DNA of 64,000 nt from Methanobrevibacter oralis (GCF_001639275.1 NZ_LWMU01000081.1:1-64000), one strand, 5' to 3'. Positions 8,739 through 19,433 are shown, counted from the first letter of the stretch. The notes: generated by a model from the sequence alone, not told the origin. Translations and numbers: made by a program.

Positions 8739-9137
8739 ATGGCAAGACCAGAATGGGTAACTTATAGTGATGAAGAAATTGAAGAAATGATTTTAAAATT
8801 TAACAGAGAAGGTAAAAGTACATCTCAAATAGGTATTTTATTAAGAGATCAATATGGAATTCCTAGTGTAAAAGATGTTACTGGTGAGAGAATCACAGAA
8901 ATTTTAATTAGAAATAATCAAGCTGGATTGTATCCTGAAGATTTATTAAACTTAATTAGAAGAGCAGTAAACATTAGAGATCATTTAACTGAAAATCCTA
9001 AAGACTTACATTCTAAAAGAGGTTTAACAATTATTGAATCTAGAATTAGAAGATTAGCCTCTTACTATGTAAGTGAAGGTAAATTACCAGAAGGTTGGAG
9101 ATACGATCCACAAGAAGCAGCACTCCTTGTTAAGTAG
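8739..9137 (+). CDS. rps15: 30S ribosomal protein S15
   Basis: The 132-residue protein has the archaeal/eukaryotic S15 pattern: [20 protein letters not shown] at the N terminus, then [20 protein letters not shown] and a C-terminal half with the rRNA-binding helices ([22 protein letters not shown]). Compared with many archaeal S15 proteins of about 150 residues it lacks the very basic N-terminal extension. The ATG at 8739 follows TGAGGTAATTAC, a good ribosome binding site. The 3' end overlaps the start of the recJ-like gene, a common archaeal neighbourhood. Confidence 0.95.
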   Translation: MARPEWVTYSDEEIEEMILKFNREGKSTSQIGILLRDQYGIPSVKDVTGERITEILIRNNQAGLYPEDLLNLIRRAVNIRDHLTENPKDLHSKRGLTIIESRIRRLASYYVSEGKLPEGWRYDPQEAALLVK

Positions 9138-10461
9138 AGCTAGTGAAGCTACTAATATGCTTAAAGAGCATATGGAAAAGGATGAGGTTATAAGAATTAT
9201 TTCTCATCATGATGCTGATGGAATTTCATCAGCGGCAGTGATAGCGAATGCTTTAGCCGAAGAAGGTGTTCAATATCACACAACTATTATTCCACGCTTA
9301 AAACCAGATATTGTAAATGAATTAAGGCATGAAAAATATAATTTATTTATTTTTTCAGACATGGGCAGTGCATTTATAAAAGATTTTAACACTTATAAAA
9401 GCGATGTAATTGTTGCAGATCACCATCAGGTATGTGGTAGCGAAGCAGAAAGCAATGTTGTTCATTTAAACCCACATTTATTTGGAATTGATGGAAGTAA
9501 AGATTTAAGTGGAGCAGGTTCTAGCTATTTAGTTATAAGAGATTTAAATAAAAAGCATTTAGCTCATTTTGCATTAATCGGTGCATTTGGAGATATGCAG
9601 GGTCAAAAAGGATTTACTGGAGTTAATAGATTAATTTTAGATGATGCTCTTGAAAGTGGCAGATTAGAGATTCATGAAGGTTTAAAAATTGTTTCTAAAT
9701 CCTCAGAACCTCTTTACAAATCATTATCTTATACTTTTTCGCCACCTCTTCCTAAAATTAGTGGAGACTTTGAAGGTTCAATCGAGTTTTTAGAGAGAAT
9801 GGGATTATCTTATGGTATTAAATTCTCTGATTTAGGTGAAGAAGAAAGAGATATTCTTAAAAACGAGCTTATTAAAATAAATCCAGATATTTTTGCTGAT
9901 TGTTATACTCTTCCAAAAGAAATTCCATTTTTACGTGATTTAGAAGAGTATTCTTATATTCTTGATGCATGCGGTAAAAATAAGAAATTTGGTCTTGGGT
10001 TAAGTATAGCTCTTGGAGAACGCGAAAAAGCACTAGAAACTGCTATAGGCTTACAGAAAAAGTACCGTGATCAAATTGTTAAAGGACTTGAATGGGTTAA
10101 AAGAGAAGGCACTGTTCAACTTTCAAATTCACAATACTTGTATAGTGATGATAAAGTTTTAAAATCTGTTATGGGAACAATTGCAAGTATTGGATTATCT
10201 GTTGAGTTAATAGACAATTCAAAACCAGTTATTGGACTTTCTAGACTACATAATGATATAAAAATTTCTGGTAGGACAACAAGGTCTATGGTGGAAAAAG
10301 GAGTAGATTTAGGGAAAGCCTTACAAGACAGTTCTAATAACTTTGGTGGTCAAGGTGGAGGTCATGATATAGCTGCTGGAGCGTTAATTCCTTATGAAAG
10401 TAAACATAACTTTTTACATTTAGTGGATGATATGATTGGATTCCAACTAGGCAATGATTAA
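9127..10461 (+). CDS. RecJ-like DHH-family single-strand exonuclease
   Basis: The 444-residue protein has the DHH phosphoesterase motifs in order: [13 protein letters not shown] (motif I), FSDMGS (motif II), VADHHQVC (the DHH motif) and GAFGDMQG, followed by a C-terminal DHHA1 domain with [13 protein letters not shown]. This is the archaeal RecJ-like/GAN group, which degrades single-stranded DNA or RNA and associates with the replisome or with repair. The start is uncertain. TTG at 9127 gives [12 protein letters not shown] and overlaps rps15 by 11 nt, whereas an upstream GTG at 9073 would add 18 residues read from the S15 sequence in another frame and is rejected. The downstream aconitase X gene starts 1 nt after its stop. 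Confidence 0.88.
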   Translation: MLSRASEATNMLKEHMEKDEVIRIISHHDADGISSAAVIANALAEEGVQYHTTIIPRLKPDIVNELRHEKYNLFIFSDMGSAFIKDFNTYKSDVIVADHHQVCGSEAESNVVHLNPHLFGIDGSKDLSGAGSSYLVIRDLNKKHLAHFALIGAFGDMQGQKGFTGVNRLILDDALESGRLEIHEGLKIVSKSSEPLYKSLSYTFSPPLPKISGDFEGSIEFLERMGLSYGIKFSDLGEEERDILKNELIKINPDIFADCYTLPKEIPFLRDLEEYSYILDACGKNKKFGLGLSIALGEREKALETAIGLQKKYRDQIVKGLEWVKREGTVQLSNSQYLYSDDKVLKSVMGTIASIGLSVELIDNSKPVIGLSRLHNDIKISGRTTRSMVEKGVDLGKALQDSSNNFGGQGGGHDIAAGALIPYESKHNFLHLVDDMIGFQLGND

Positions 10462-10462
10462 T

Positions 10463-11650
10463 ATGTTTTTAACAAAAGATGAAGAGAAAATGTGTGATGG
10501 GGAGTTTGGAGAAACTGTCCGTAAAAGCATGGATATTTTAGTTGCTTTAGGAGATATTTATGGGGCATCTAAACTAGTAGATATTACTTCAGCTCAAGTA
10601 TCTGGTGTTTCTTATAAGACAATAGGAGATGCAGGTTTGGAATATCTTGAAGACTTAGCCAAAGGAGATTTAATAGATTCTAATATTAATGCATCACTAA
10701 ATCCTCCAGGAACAGATTTAAATAATTGGAAAGAACTTGGTTTTCCAGAGGAGTTTTCAATTAAACAAAATCAAATAGTAGATGCATATGCTAAACTTGG
10801 AATCTCAAAAACCTGTACCTGCACGCCTTATCTTGTAGGAAACGTTCCAAGATTTGGCGACCATGTTTCATGGTCTGAATCATCAGCAGTTGCATATGTA
10901 AACTCGGTTATTGGTGCAAAAACAAATCGTGAAGGAGGACCTGCTGCTTTAGCTGCAGCTATTGTTGGGAAAACTCCTTTATATGGTTTTCATTTAGATT
11001 ATAATAGAAAAGCTAATTTAATTGTTAATGTTGAATGTGGGCTTAAAGGTGCTGATTTTGGAGCATTAGGATATATCATTGGCAAAGCTGTTGGAGGAGG
11101 CGTTCCATATTTTAAACTTAAAAACACTCCAAATAATAATGATTTAAAAACATTAGGAGCAGCATTAGCTTCATCTGGTTCAGTAGCACTTTATCACATG
11201 GAAAATATCACACCAGAGTTTAAAAATGCTAATAAAAAAGAAGTTGAAGACATCATTTTTATTTCTAAAAAAGACATTTTAGAAACAAGAGATAATTTAT
11301 CTACTACAAATAAAGAAGCAGATTTAATTTGTCTTGGTTGTCCTCATGCCTCTCTTGAAGAGATTAAACAAGTAGCTAATATAGTTCAAGGAAAAACTAT
11401 TAAAAACAAACTATGGATTTGTACATCAATTAGTGTAAAAGCTACAGCAGATAGAATGGGATATACAGACATTATTGAAAAAGCTGGAGGTAATGTTGTC
11501 TGTGATACTTGTATGGTTGTAGCTCCTATTGAAGATATGGGCTTTGAAGTTATTGGTGTAAATTCAGCAAAAGCAGCAAATTATGTTCCGTCAATGTGTG
11601 GACTTGATGTTGTTTATGATGATACAGAAAATCTAATTCAATTTGAATAG
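10463..11650 (+). CDS. Aconitase X catalytic subunit (phosphomevalonate dehydratase large subunit)
   Basis: The 395-residue protein belongs to the aconitase X large-subunit family (DUF521). It shows the family start [20 protein letters not shown], the cluster-region cysteines in [26 protein letters not shown] and the C-terminal [14 protein letters not shown]. In archaea this subunit, with a small DUF126 partner, dehydrates mevalonate 5-phosphate to trans-anhydromevalonate phosphate in the modified mevalonate pathway to isoprenoids; that function is family knowledge. The small subunit gene is not in the window. The ATG at 10463 follows the recJ-like stop by 1 nt, so translation is probably coupled. 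Confidence 0.88.
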   Translation: MFLTKDEEKMCDGEFGETVRKSMDILVALGDIYGASKLVDITSAQVSGVSYKTIGDAGLEYLEDLAKGDLIDSNINASLNPPGTDLNNWKELGFPEEFSIKQNQIVDAYAKLGISKTCTCTPYLVGNVPRFGDHVSWSESSAVAYVNSVIGAKTNREGGPAALAAAIVGKTPLYGFHLDYNRKANLIVNVECGLKGADFGALGYIIGKAVGGGVPYFKLKNTPNNNDLKTLGAALASSGSVALYHMENITPEFKNANKKEVEDIIFISKKDILETRDNLSTTNKEADLICLGCPHASLEEIKQVANIVQGKTIKNKLWICTSISVKATADRMGYTDIIEKAGGNVVCDTCMVVAPIEDMGFEVIGVNSAKAANYVPSMCGLDVVYDDTENLIQFE

Positions 11651-11890
11651 ATTTTTTATTTTCAAACATGTAAAAAATACAAATCAATTTATATCGGAAA
11701 AGACATTCTTAAAAAGAATACAAATCCAGTAAATATTGAAAATTAATTCTCCCAACTTTTTTTTCATTTTTAAAATTTAAATTTTCTTTAAATGATAATA
11801 AGATGCTATTTCATCTGAAGATTTTTTTAATGAGATATAAAAACTTATATATGATTTTTTTCATTAATTTAATTATATCGGAGTGAAAGT

Positions 11891-13276
11891 ATGATATATA
11901 AATGTCTTATTTGTGGCCACATTCATAATGAAGAAGCAACTGGAGTATTGTTGAAAGATTTAGATAAATGTCCTACTTGTAAACAGGACATATCTAATTT
12001 TGTTGAAGTTGAAAATTCAGATTCAATTTCTGAAATTCAAAAAGAAACTTTAGATCTATCTTATCCAAAAGAATTTGCTAAAAGTGATAAAGATATTAGA
12101 CAAATGGATGCTATTCATCAAATGGCTATTTCTGGTCAATCATTAATAGCTGCAATGTATACAGACTTACCAATGCCCAATTGGGATGATATTTTACTTT
12201 TAGGATGCCAACTAAATCCACAACCGTTAGAATCTGATATTGATGTTAACACAACAACAGTAATTGGGAAAACAGCTAAAAAGCCATTAGTTATTGAAAG
12301 TCCAATTTATATAACTCACATGTCTTTTGGTGCTTTATCAAGAGAAAGTAAAATAGCTCTTTCAAAGGGAAGTGCAGGTATTAAAACAGCTCAATGCAGT
12401 GGTGAAGGGGGCATTTTACCTGAAGAAATGGAAAATGCTTACAAGTATATTTTTGAATATGTTCCAAACAAATACTCATTAAGTGATGAGAATTTGAAAA
12501 ATTCCGATGCTATTGAAATAAAGATAGGACAATCTACAAAACCAGGCTTGGGTGGACAACTACAAGGAGAAAAAGTAACCTCTGAAATTGCAAATATTAG
12601 AAATAAATCTGTAGGTCAAGATATTCATTCTCCAGCTACAATCCCTGAAGTCAATTCTAAGGAAGATTTAAAAGAATTAGTTTCACATTTAAGAAAAAAA
12701 TCTGAAGGTCGCCCAATTGGGTTAAAATTTGCAGCAGGAAGAATTGAAGATGATTTAGAATATGCATGTTATGCTAAACCTGATTTTATTACTATTGATG
12801 GTAGGGGTGGATCAACTGGTGCAAGTCCTAAAATTATTCGTGATTCAACATCAGTTCCTACAATTTATGCATTAAGTAGAGCTAGAGAGTACCTAGACAA
12901 TCATAATAGTAATATTACACTAACAATCACTGGTGGTTTACGTATTTCATCGGATTTTGCTAAAGCATTGGCATTGGGTGCAGATGCGATAGCTATTGGA
13001 ACAGGGGCATTAATTGCATCAGCATGTCAACAATATAAAGTTTGCCACACTGGATATTGTCCAGTTGGTGTTGCAACTCAAAATCCTGAAAATCGTAAAA
13101 GATTAAAAATTGAATCCTCTGCAAAAAGAGTTGAAAACTATTTAAAAGTTTCTACAGAAGAATTAAAACAATTCGCAAGAATTACTGGACATAATAATGT
13201 TCATGATTTGGATATTAATGATTTATGCACAATAAACTCTGAAATTTCTAACTATACAAACATTAAACATGCGTAA
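11891..13276 (+). CDS. Glutamate-synthase-like FMN protein with N-terminal rubredoxin-type domain
   Basis: Residues 1-40 carry a rubredoxin-like metal site (C5-C8 in CLICG, C27-C30 in CPTC). The remainder, from about residue 65, is the FMN-binding alpha/beta barrel of glutamate synthase. Visible are HMSFGALSRESKIALSKG, IKTAQCSGEGG, the phosphate-binding ITIDGRGGSTGASP and LALGADAIAIGTGALIAS. The C-terminal cysteines in CQQYKVCHTGYC fit the [3Fe-4S] site of the family. There is no glutaminase domain, so it would need a separate amidotransferase subunit or act as a related FMN oxidoreductase. The ATG at 11891 follows CGGAGTGAAAGT, a good ribosome binding site. No partner subunit is adjacent. 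Confidence 0.85.
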   Translation: MIYKCLICGHIHNEEATGVLLKDLDKCPTCKQDISNFVEVENSDSISEIQKETLDLSYPKEFAKSDKDIRQMDAIHQMAISGQSLIAAMYTDLPMPNWDDILLLGCQLNPQPLESDIDVNTTTVIGKTAKKPLVIESPIYITHMSFGALSRESKIALSKGSAGIKTAQCSGEGGILPEEMENAYKYIFEYVPNKYSLSDENLKNSDAIEIKIGQSTKPGLGGQLQGEKVTSEIANIRNKSVGQDIHSPATIPEVNSKEDLKELVSHLRKKSEGRPIGLKFAAGRIEDDLEYACYAKPDFITIDGRGGSTGASPKIIRDSTSVPTIYALSRAREYLDNHNSNITLTITGGLRISSDFAKALALGADAIAIGTGALIASACQQYKVCHTGYCPVGVATQNPENRKRLKIESSAKRVENYLKVSTEELKQFARITGHNNVHDLDINDLCTINSEISNYTNIKHA

Positions 13277-13414
13277 TTAATCTTGTTAATAAACATAAAT
13301 CTTTATTTTTAAGAAAATTTATTCTCTCTTAGATTTAAAGGCGATTATAATTAAACTTATAAATTTAATAAAGTCAATATATTAATATATTAATTTATTT
13401 TTTGAGGAAATTTC

Positions 13415-14797
13415 ATGAATTATTTAGTTGTAGGTGCGGGAAATGCTGGAAGACCGGTTGCAAGGTTGCTTAATAATCAAGGCCATAAAGTTATAATTAC
13501 AGATCCAAAAGAATTATCTGATTTTAAAGTAGAATTTCAAAGATTTCTAATACAAATGGAAAAAGAAGGAGTTATCCTAGATTTAGGTAATCCAGATCCT
13601 TCTTTAGATGGAATTGACATTGTTTATAAGGCTCCTACTTTACCAGATAGTGCTCCTATTGCTAAAAAAATAGCTGAAGCTAATGTGGATGTTTTATCAA
13701 ATGAAGAGTTTTCAATAATGCTTAATGATTTAATTCCTGTTGATATTATTGGAATAACTGGCACTATGGGTAAAACAACAACAACATTTATTACTACTAG
13801 CTTATTTAAACAAGCAGGTTATAAAGTTTGGTCATGTTCTTCTTTAGTTAATAATTTAGTTAGTGAGGCTATTATCGACGGTGTTGTTAAAGGTGAAGCA
13901 GAAAATTGTGATATAGCTATTTTTGAACTTCCTCATGGAACTATTGGACTTTTAAATAAATTGGATTTAAAAATAGGTCTTTTAACTAATATTGCTGAGG
14001 ATCATTTATCTGAGTTTGATGGTTCTCTTGAAAAGTATCAACAACGTAAACTGATTTTAGAGGCGATGAGTGAAACATTTATTTCAAATGATTCTTGTAG
14101 GAGCATTATTTCAAAAGTAAGAAATGATGCTATTTACTATGCATTAGATAAGGATGTTGACTTTAAAGGTATTGTTGGAGATGAGTCATTAACTATTGAG
14201 TATGGTGAAGATAAATTCACAGCCCCTTTTAATATGATGAGTTATTTCTTTGAAAATGCACTTGCAGCATCAGCTTTGGCTTTAACATATGGTATTAAAA
14301 AAGAGGATATTATTACTGCATTAACAGAATTTAGAGGACTGCCTGCTCATATGGAATATGTTGGTGATTATAATGGAAGAGATGTAATTCTAGATTCTGC
14401 ATTTTTATATGATGGTATGAAAATTACATTAGAATATTTTAAAGACGATAACGTGATTTTATTTTTAGATCACTTTGACACGCTTTCTAAAAGGGATAAA
14501 GCCGAAGTTGGCAAGCTAGTAGGAGAATATGTGGATGTTATAATAGCTAGTGGATTTAATGAGGTTACTCAGGAAGTGGAGATTGAAGCAGCACATGAAA
14601 TATTGGATGCTATTGAAAATCCTAATGCTATAAAAGTTGCTGTAGAAACAATAGAAAAAGCAGCAGAGCTTACTTTTAAATATTCTAAACCAGGAGATAT
14701 TATTTTACATATGGGTCCACTTATAGCTTATGATAGACTAACTACTGTTGATAAAATTATGAAAGGGCTTGAAGAGGGAAGTAGGAAATATGAATGA
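13415..14797 (+). CDS. MurD-like Mur ligase family protein, candidate coenzyme F430 synthetase (CfbE)
   Basis: This 460-residue ATP-dependent ligase has an N-terminal Rossmann-like domain (YLVVGAGNAGRPVARLL), the ATP loop GITGTMGKTTT (residues 113-123), the central-domain acidic motif NIAEDHLSEFDG and a C-terminal ligase domain. Mur-type ligases join an acid to an amine through an acyl phosphate. In methanogens the MurD-like member CfbE closes the lactam ring of F430, and others build the pseudomurein peptide. The MurD-like N terminus and lack of a zinc ribbon favour CfbE, and cfbD is elsewhere in the window, but motifs alone cannot decide. It overlaps the next ligase by 8 nt. The start ATG follows TTTGAGGAAATTTC. 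Confidence 0.75.
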   Translation: MNYLVVGAGNAGRPVARLLNNQGHKVIITDPKELSDFKVEFQRFLIQMEKEGVILDLGNPDPSLDGIDIVYKAPTLPDSAPIAKKIAEANVDVLSNEEFSIMLNDLIPVDIIGITGTMGKTTTTFITTSLFKQAGYKVWSCSSLVNNLVSEAIIDGVVKGEAENCDIAIFELPHGTIGLLNKLDLKIGLLTNIAEDHLSEFDGSLEKYQQRKLILEAMSETFISNDSCRSIISKVRNDAIYYALDKDVDFKGIVGDESLTIEYGEDKFTAPFNMMSYFFENALAASALALTYGIKKEDIITALTEFRGLPAHMEYVGDYNGRDVILDSAFLYDGMKITLEYFKDDNVILFLDHFDTLSKRDKAEVGKLVGEYVDVIIASGFNEVTQEVEIEAAHEILDAIENPNAIKVAVETIEKAAELTFKYSKPGDIILHMGPLIAYDRLTTVDKIMKGLEEGSRKYE

Positions 14798-16313
14798 GTC
14801 TGATTTTGATAAAAACACTATTTTTGGTGTAATTGGTGTTTGTGGAGCAAATAATAATCTAATAGCTAGAATACTTTGTGAAAGAGGTTTCAAAGTTATT
14901 GGAACCGATTTGTCTCAAAAAAAAGATTGTAAGTTTGCAAATGCTTTAAATGCATATGATATAGATGTTTTTTATGGTAAAACACCAAATGCATTTTTCA
15001 ATAAGGCAGATTATATTATTCCACCAGCAAGTTTACCTAAGGATTCTGATATTTTTAAAAGAATAAATAAACCAATTTTAGAATTAAATGACATAATTGA
15101 AATATTTAAACCAAACAAAGCAGTTTTTGGAATAACTGGTACTAATGGTAAAACAACATCAACAACATTGCTTAAAAAAATAGCTTTTGATAATGGTATT
15201 GTTCCTTGTGAACATAATTTAGATGGAATGCAAGGTAATGCAGAATTTATCCCGATTTTGCAATCAAGATTAAATGCGGATGTGGGAATTTTGGAAGTTG
15301 GAACATTCGGAGTACCTGGCACAGTTGGCAGAATAGTAAAAAGTTCTGACATGTGCGGTGGTTTGATTACCAATATTACTCCAGATCATTTAAATGACCT
15401 GGGAAGTTTTATGGATTATGCAAATGTAAAAGGAGAATTTATATCTGAATTAAATAATCGTAAATTAATAGTAAATGGAAATGATCCAACAATAATTGGA
15501 CTTTTAAGAGAATTAAATTATCAAGGAGAACTTATTACATTTGGAGTTGATGAACTTCCAGATTCTCTAGGAATTAAAGAATGTGTTTGTGGAGAAGATA
15601 TTGCCGTTAAAGAAATTATTTCCGGTTGTGGATATTACTACTGCCAATGTGGAATTACAACTCCTCAATTTGATTATGTTGCAACAAATGTTGATTTAAC
15701 AAACAGGACTTTTGATTTATACACTCCAAGTGAAAAACTAACAGTAAAAATGGGAATCGATGGACTTCACAATGTATATAATATTACTGGAGTTATTATA
15801 GCTGCTCATGAATTCTTAAAGTTACCTTTTGATAAAATTTTAAAATCAGTTGCAACTTTCACAGGTGTTAAAGGCAGAATGGAAAAAGTAGCAAAAATAA
15901 ATTCAAAAAACATTTTCATAGATTATGCTCACAATCCTGCAGGAGTCCAAACAGTTTTAGGGGAATTTAAAAAATTATTCGGGGACTTTACAACAGTTAT
16001 TACAGTTTCTTCTGAATCAGGTCTTGAAGGAGATTTAGAGATTTTTAATAGTGTAGTTAAATTTTCAAAATTTATTGTTCCAGCATCATCTGCTTCTCAA
16101 AAAATTGCAAGTGAAAAATTAAAAGAAAACCCAAAATTAAACGATAAAATATTTTTAAATCATATAAGCGAATTTGAAAAAAAAGGAACTCTTGGAGCTA
16201 GCGAAAATAATGTGCGGGATGGAATAAAAAAAGCTTTAAATTTAGATTGTGACATGATTGTAGCTATTGGAGAGGCAGCTATTAAGTTTAAAAATGTTAT
16301 TTATGAGTTATAA
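14790..16313 (+). CDS. Mur ligase family protein with inserted zinc ribbon, probable pseudomurein peptide ligase
   Basis: The 507-residue ligase has a Rossmann-like N terminus (FGVIGVCGANNNLIARIL), the ATP loop GITGTNGKTTS (residues 114-124), NITPDHLNDLG and the C-terminal IDYAHNPAGVQTVL typical of MurE, MurT and CphA relatives. A Cys-rich insert in the central domain (C265, C267, C280, C285, C287) looks like the zinc ribbon seen in MurT. In a pseudomurein organism the likely role is adding amino acids to the wall peptide, but amidation or another amide synthesis is possible. The ATG at 14790 follows GGAAGTAGGAAAT and overlaps the previous ligase by 8 nt. A degraded copy of its last 200 bases lies at 24028-24130. 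Confidence 0.8.
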   Translation: MNESDFDKNTIFGVIGVCGANNNLIARILCERGFKVIGTDLSQKKDCKFANALNAYDIDVFYGKTPNAFFNKADYIIPPASLPKDSDIFKRINKPILELNDIIEIFKPNKAVFGITGTNGKTTSTTLLKKIAFDNGIVPCEHNLDGMQGNAEFIPILQSRLNADVGILEVGTFGVPGTVGRIVKSSDMCGGLITNITPDHLNDLGSFMDYANVKGEFISELNNRKLIVNGNDPTIIGLLRELNYQGELITFGVDELPDSLGIKECVCGEDIAVKEIISGCGYYYCQCGITTPQFDYVATNVDLTNRTFDLYTPSEKLTVKMGIDGLHNVYNITGVIIAAHEFLKLPFDKILKSVATFTGVKGRMEKVAKINSKNIFIDYAHNPAGVQTVLGEFKKLFGDFTTVITVSSESGLEGDLEIFNSVVKFSKFIVPASSASQKIASEKLKENPKLNDKIFLNHISEFEKKGTLGASENNVRDGIKKALNLDCDMIVAIGEAAIKFKNVIYEL

Positions 16314-16343
16314 TTTACGTAATGGATAAAAAAAGAAAAAGAT

Positions 16344-16361
16344 GGAAGTTTATAAACTTCC
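16344..16361. terminator. 18-bp palindrome between the Mur ligase and the convergent ALP gene
   Basis: GGAAGTTTATAAACTTCC is a perfect 18-bp palindrome immediately before the ALP stop codon (minus strand), preceded by an A run and followed by TTATTTTTT. It suits a bidirectional 3' end structure. Confidence 0.6.
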
Positions 16362-19300
16362 TTATTTTTTAACTTTTATAGTTACTTTTTTACTTAATGC
16401 TTGGTAGTATGCATTACCTGCAAATTTAACAGTAGCTTTGTAAGAACCTTTTTTAGTTAATTTAGTTAATTTGAAAGTAGCTTGACCTTTACTGTTTGTT
16501 TTAGCAGAATATGTTTTTTTACCTAATTTTATAGTAACTTTAACTTTACTTAAAGCTTTGTTTTCGTTGGTTTTTAATACAATAGAGTATTTTTTAGTTT
16601 TCTTTTTAGCTTTAAAGGTTACTTTTTTAGCATTCATTTTAGGAGTTGCTTTTTTAACAGTTAATTTTGCAGTTTTAAAAGTTTCATTATAATTGGAAGT
16701 TGATGCAAATATAACTTTAACATTGTAGTTACCTGGTTTTAAATTATTAACACTAACTGTACCTTTACCATTAGTAACTTTAACATTAACTTTTTGAGAT
16801 CCAATAATAACACTAACAGTACCTGATATTGGGTTAGCTAAGGTTATAGTTAAAGTTTTAGCTACATTATAAATTTTAGAACCACCTGAAATAGTGATGG
16901 TAGGAGTAGCTTTAGCTACAGTAAAAGTAGTATTAGCAGTACTTGAGTAAGTAGTAACATTATCGCCAACAAAGTTAGCTACAGCAATATAATTGCTGGC
17001 ATCTAAAATATCACTAACTTTTAAAGATCCACTGCCATTAACAACGGTTATACTATAATTTTTATTATTAATATTTACAGTAACATTACCCGAAACATTA
17101 TTTAATAAAGTAACATCAATAGTAAATCCGTTACCATAAGTAATGTCTGCAATTTTAACTGTTAAATTAGTGTCAACAGCAGTAACTTTAAGTTTAGTAG
17201 CATTAACATAAAAATGACCATTAATTTCAGTAGTGCCTATAGCAACAGCACTGTCATATGTACAATCTTCAATAGCAATAGCATCATCAAAATTAGCAGC
17301 AGAATCAACTACACCATTAAATTTAGAATTAGTGAAAGTACAATTTTTAAAGTAAATGCCATCATCTTCAAAATAACCAGTACCCTCACGGTAAACTAAA
17401 GAATCAGCAGTAATATTCTCAAAAATACAATTATTAAGATTTACAGCATAGTATTTATATAAATTAACTACATTATTTGCATCAATATCTTTAAAAATAC
17501 AATTGTTAAAGGTCATTGAATTTGTTTTTGCATATCCATATTCCAAAAACATTCTCGGATCCATAGTAGTACTATAATACTTTGTCTCATTACCGAATCT
17601 CATAGGTGCAGTAAATGTACAATTAATAAAAGTAGAATTAATATTTATACCTGTATCAATACTTGTACCTGCAGCTATTGTTAAATTAACAAGTTTATGA
17701 ATAACATTTGTTACACCAGCAGCACCTGATTCAAGAGGTAATTTAAGTATAACTTTGCTACCTAGACCAATTACAGTAATATTTCTGCTACACTCTAGAG
17801 GAAAATAATTGTAGTCCTCTGCAGTATATTCTCCATCTGCTACATAAATTACTCCATTATTTAGAATATCCCGGAAAGCTCTAAGAAGTGAATCTTTTCC
17901 TCCATATGCATTTTCCCAACTTTGACCATCAACAGATTCTGGATCATTAGGAGATGAAGCATTAACATAAATAATATTGTGCCACTCTGTTAAAACATTA
18001 TCATTTGACATTCTTAATAAAGATTTTACAGAAGATTTAGGAGAATTACATATGCAAGTTTCATTATATGGGGTGGCTTGATAACTGTTGATAAATACAT
18101 TATTACAGAAACAGTAATCATTACCAGTAATTACAACAGTATCAATTCCAGTTGCGGTGTGATTGACAAATAGGTTATGACAAATTTTAATATGGGGATT
18201 TCCACCAGTACCATTTTCATATGTATAAGTTGCAGCAGCAATTGCTTGGCCTATTCTTGCATAGTTTCCAGTGAAATTAGAATTACATACGGTTAAGTAA
18301 CCTCCATTCAATACAGAGATGGCTCCTCCGCGACCAAGAGAAGTAGTTGAAATGTTGGTGTAAGCCTCACATAGGTTTTTGTTATAGTTAAATCTACAGG
18401 AATCTATGGTTATATTGTATTCAGAGCCATAGTTGTATGCTCCGATTGCTCCACCACCATTATTGGTAGTACAGTTGTTATTTTCAAAAGTAGAATTATA
18501 TATTTTTAATTTACTGTAGGTGTATAATGCTCCACCATTCCATCCAGCTGTATTTCTTTTAAAAATAGAATTTTGAATTTCAGTTTGAGCATTTGTATGA
18601 GTATGTATTGCTCCAGCCCACCAATTAGCATGGTTGCCGTCAAACAGAGTATTATTTACATATAAAATTCCACAATTATTAATTGCACCAGGTTCAACAC
18701 TGGCACTATTATTAACAAAATTACAATCATCAACATACATTACAACACTTGTAGTACTTCCAAAAACATAATTAGAAACTGCACCATAACCAGTATTACA
18801 ATTAGTAATATTGCATCCAGAAATATACATCAAATTATTAGTATTATATATAACTGAATTACGTCCTGTTGCAGTTTGAATATTATTAAAAGTACAATTT
18901 TCTAAATAAACTGTACCATCAAGTTGTAATAAATTGTTAGCATTAACATTTAAAAATTTAACATTAATAAAATGTAAGGTTAATGCAGGATTAATGTTTA
19001 AAAACGGTGTTTTAGAAGTAGAACCTCCAGTAATATAACTGACATTACTACCAACGATGGTAGCACTATTTTTGAACTTTATTACTTCGCCAATGGTATA
19101 AGTAGTTCCAGTTAAAGTAATATATTGACTAGTTGGGGCTTCACATTTATTTTTCAATGTATTCCAATCATATGCAGTAGTGGGTGTTCCACTAGTAGAT
19201 GATATTTTAGAGTTTTCTGAAGCTAAATCATCATCTAAATTTTTTATAGTTTGAATATCATCATTTGAATCATCAACATTATCAATAGATACAGAATTAT

Positions 19301-19433
19301 CATCAAGTGTTGATTCTGCAACTACTGTATCATTAATATCTTCCGTAGCACTTGCTGTTCCAATAAAACAGAGTAGCATCATGAGTAATGATAATATTGC
19401 TATCTTATTTAATTTAATTTTTATTCCTCCCAT
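16362..19433 (-). CDS. Large adhesin-like surface protein (parallel beta-helix plus Ig-like repeats)
   Basis: This 1023-residue protein begins with a signal peptide (KIAILSLLMMLLCFIGTASA), followed by an acidic Asp/Asn/Ser-rich linker to about residue 75. Residues 90-720 are a right-handed beta-helix built of short repeats, with many GGAI/GGAL turns and Asn ladders typical of Pmp-like adhesins. Residues 750-1023 are three Ig-like domains with Gly-Asn-Tyr motifs, the last very Lys-rich and ending TIKVKK. No C-terminal membrane helix is seen, so wall attachment is probably through the basic C-terminal repeats binding pseudomurein (inference). Such adhesin-like proteins are abundant in gut Methanobrevibacter. 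The first ATG at 19433 gives MGGIKIK; 19418-19424 offers no better start. A hairpin lies at its 3' end. Confidence 0.85.
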   Translation of the reverse strand: MGGIKIKLNKIAILSLLMMLLCFIGTASATEDINDTVVAESTLDDNSVSIDNVDDSNDDIQTIKNLDDDLASENSKISSTSGTPTTAYDWNTLKNKCEAPTSQYITLTGTTYTIGEVIKFKNSATIVGSNVSYITGGSTSKTPFLNINPALTLHFINVKFLNVNANNLLQLDGTVYLENCTFNNIQTATGRNSVIYNTNNLMYISGCNITNCNTGYGAVSNYVFGSTTSVVMYVDDCNFVNNSASVEPGAINNCGILYVNNTLFDGNHANWWAGAIHTHTNAQTEIQNSIFKRNTAGWNGGALYTYSKLKIYNSTFENNNCTTNNGGGAIGAYNYGSEYNITIDSCRFNYNKNLCEAYTNISTTSLGRGGAISVLNGGYLTVCNSNFTGNYARIGQAIAAATYTYENGTGGNPHIKICHNLFVNHTATGIDTVVITGNDYCFCNNVFINSYQATPYNETCICNSPKSSVKSLLRMSNDNVLTEWHNIIYVNASSPNDPESVDGQSWENAYGGKDSLLRAFRDILNNGVIYVADGEYTAEDYNYFPLECSRNITVIGLGSKVILKLPLESGAAGVTNVIHKLVNLTIAAGTSIDTGININSTFINCTFTAPMRFGNETKYYSTTMDPRMFLEYGYAKTNSMTFNNCIFKDIDANNVVNLYKYYAVNLNNCIFENITADSLVYREGTGYFEDDGIYFKNCTFTNSKFNGVVDSAANFDDAIAIEDCTYDSAVAIGTTEINGHFYVNATKLKVTAVDTNLTVKIADITYGNGFTIDVTLLNNVSGNVTVNINNKNYSITVVNGSGSLKVSDILDASNYIAVANFVGDNVTTYSSTANTTFTVAKATPTITISGGSKIYNVAKTLTITLANPISGTVSVIIGSQKVNVKVTNGKGTVSVNNLKPGNYNVKVIFASTSNYNETFKTAKLTVKKATPKMNAKKVTFKAKKKTKKYSIVLKTNENKALSKVKVTIKLGKKTYSAKTNSKGQATFKLTKLTKKGSYKATVKFAGNAYYQALSKKVTIKVKK

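Noticed and set aside
9073-9129. Upstream GTG start for the RecJ-like gene
   Set aside because: It would read 18 codons out of frame through the S15 coding sequence, has no ribosome binding site, and gives residues unlike the family start.
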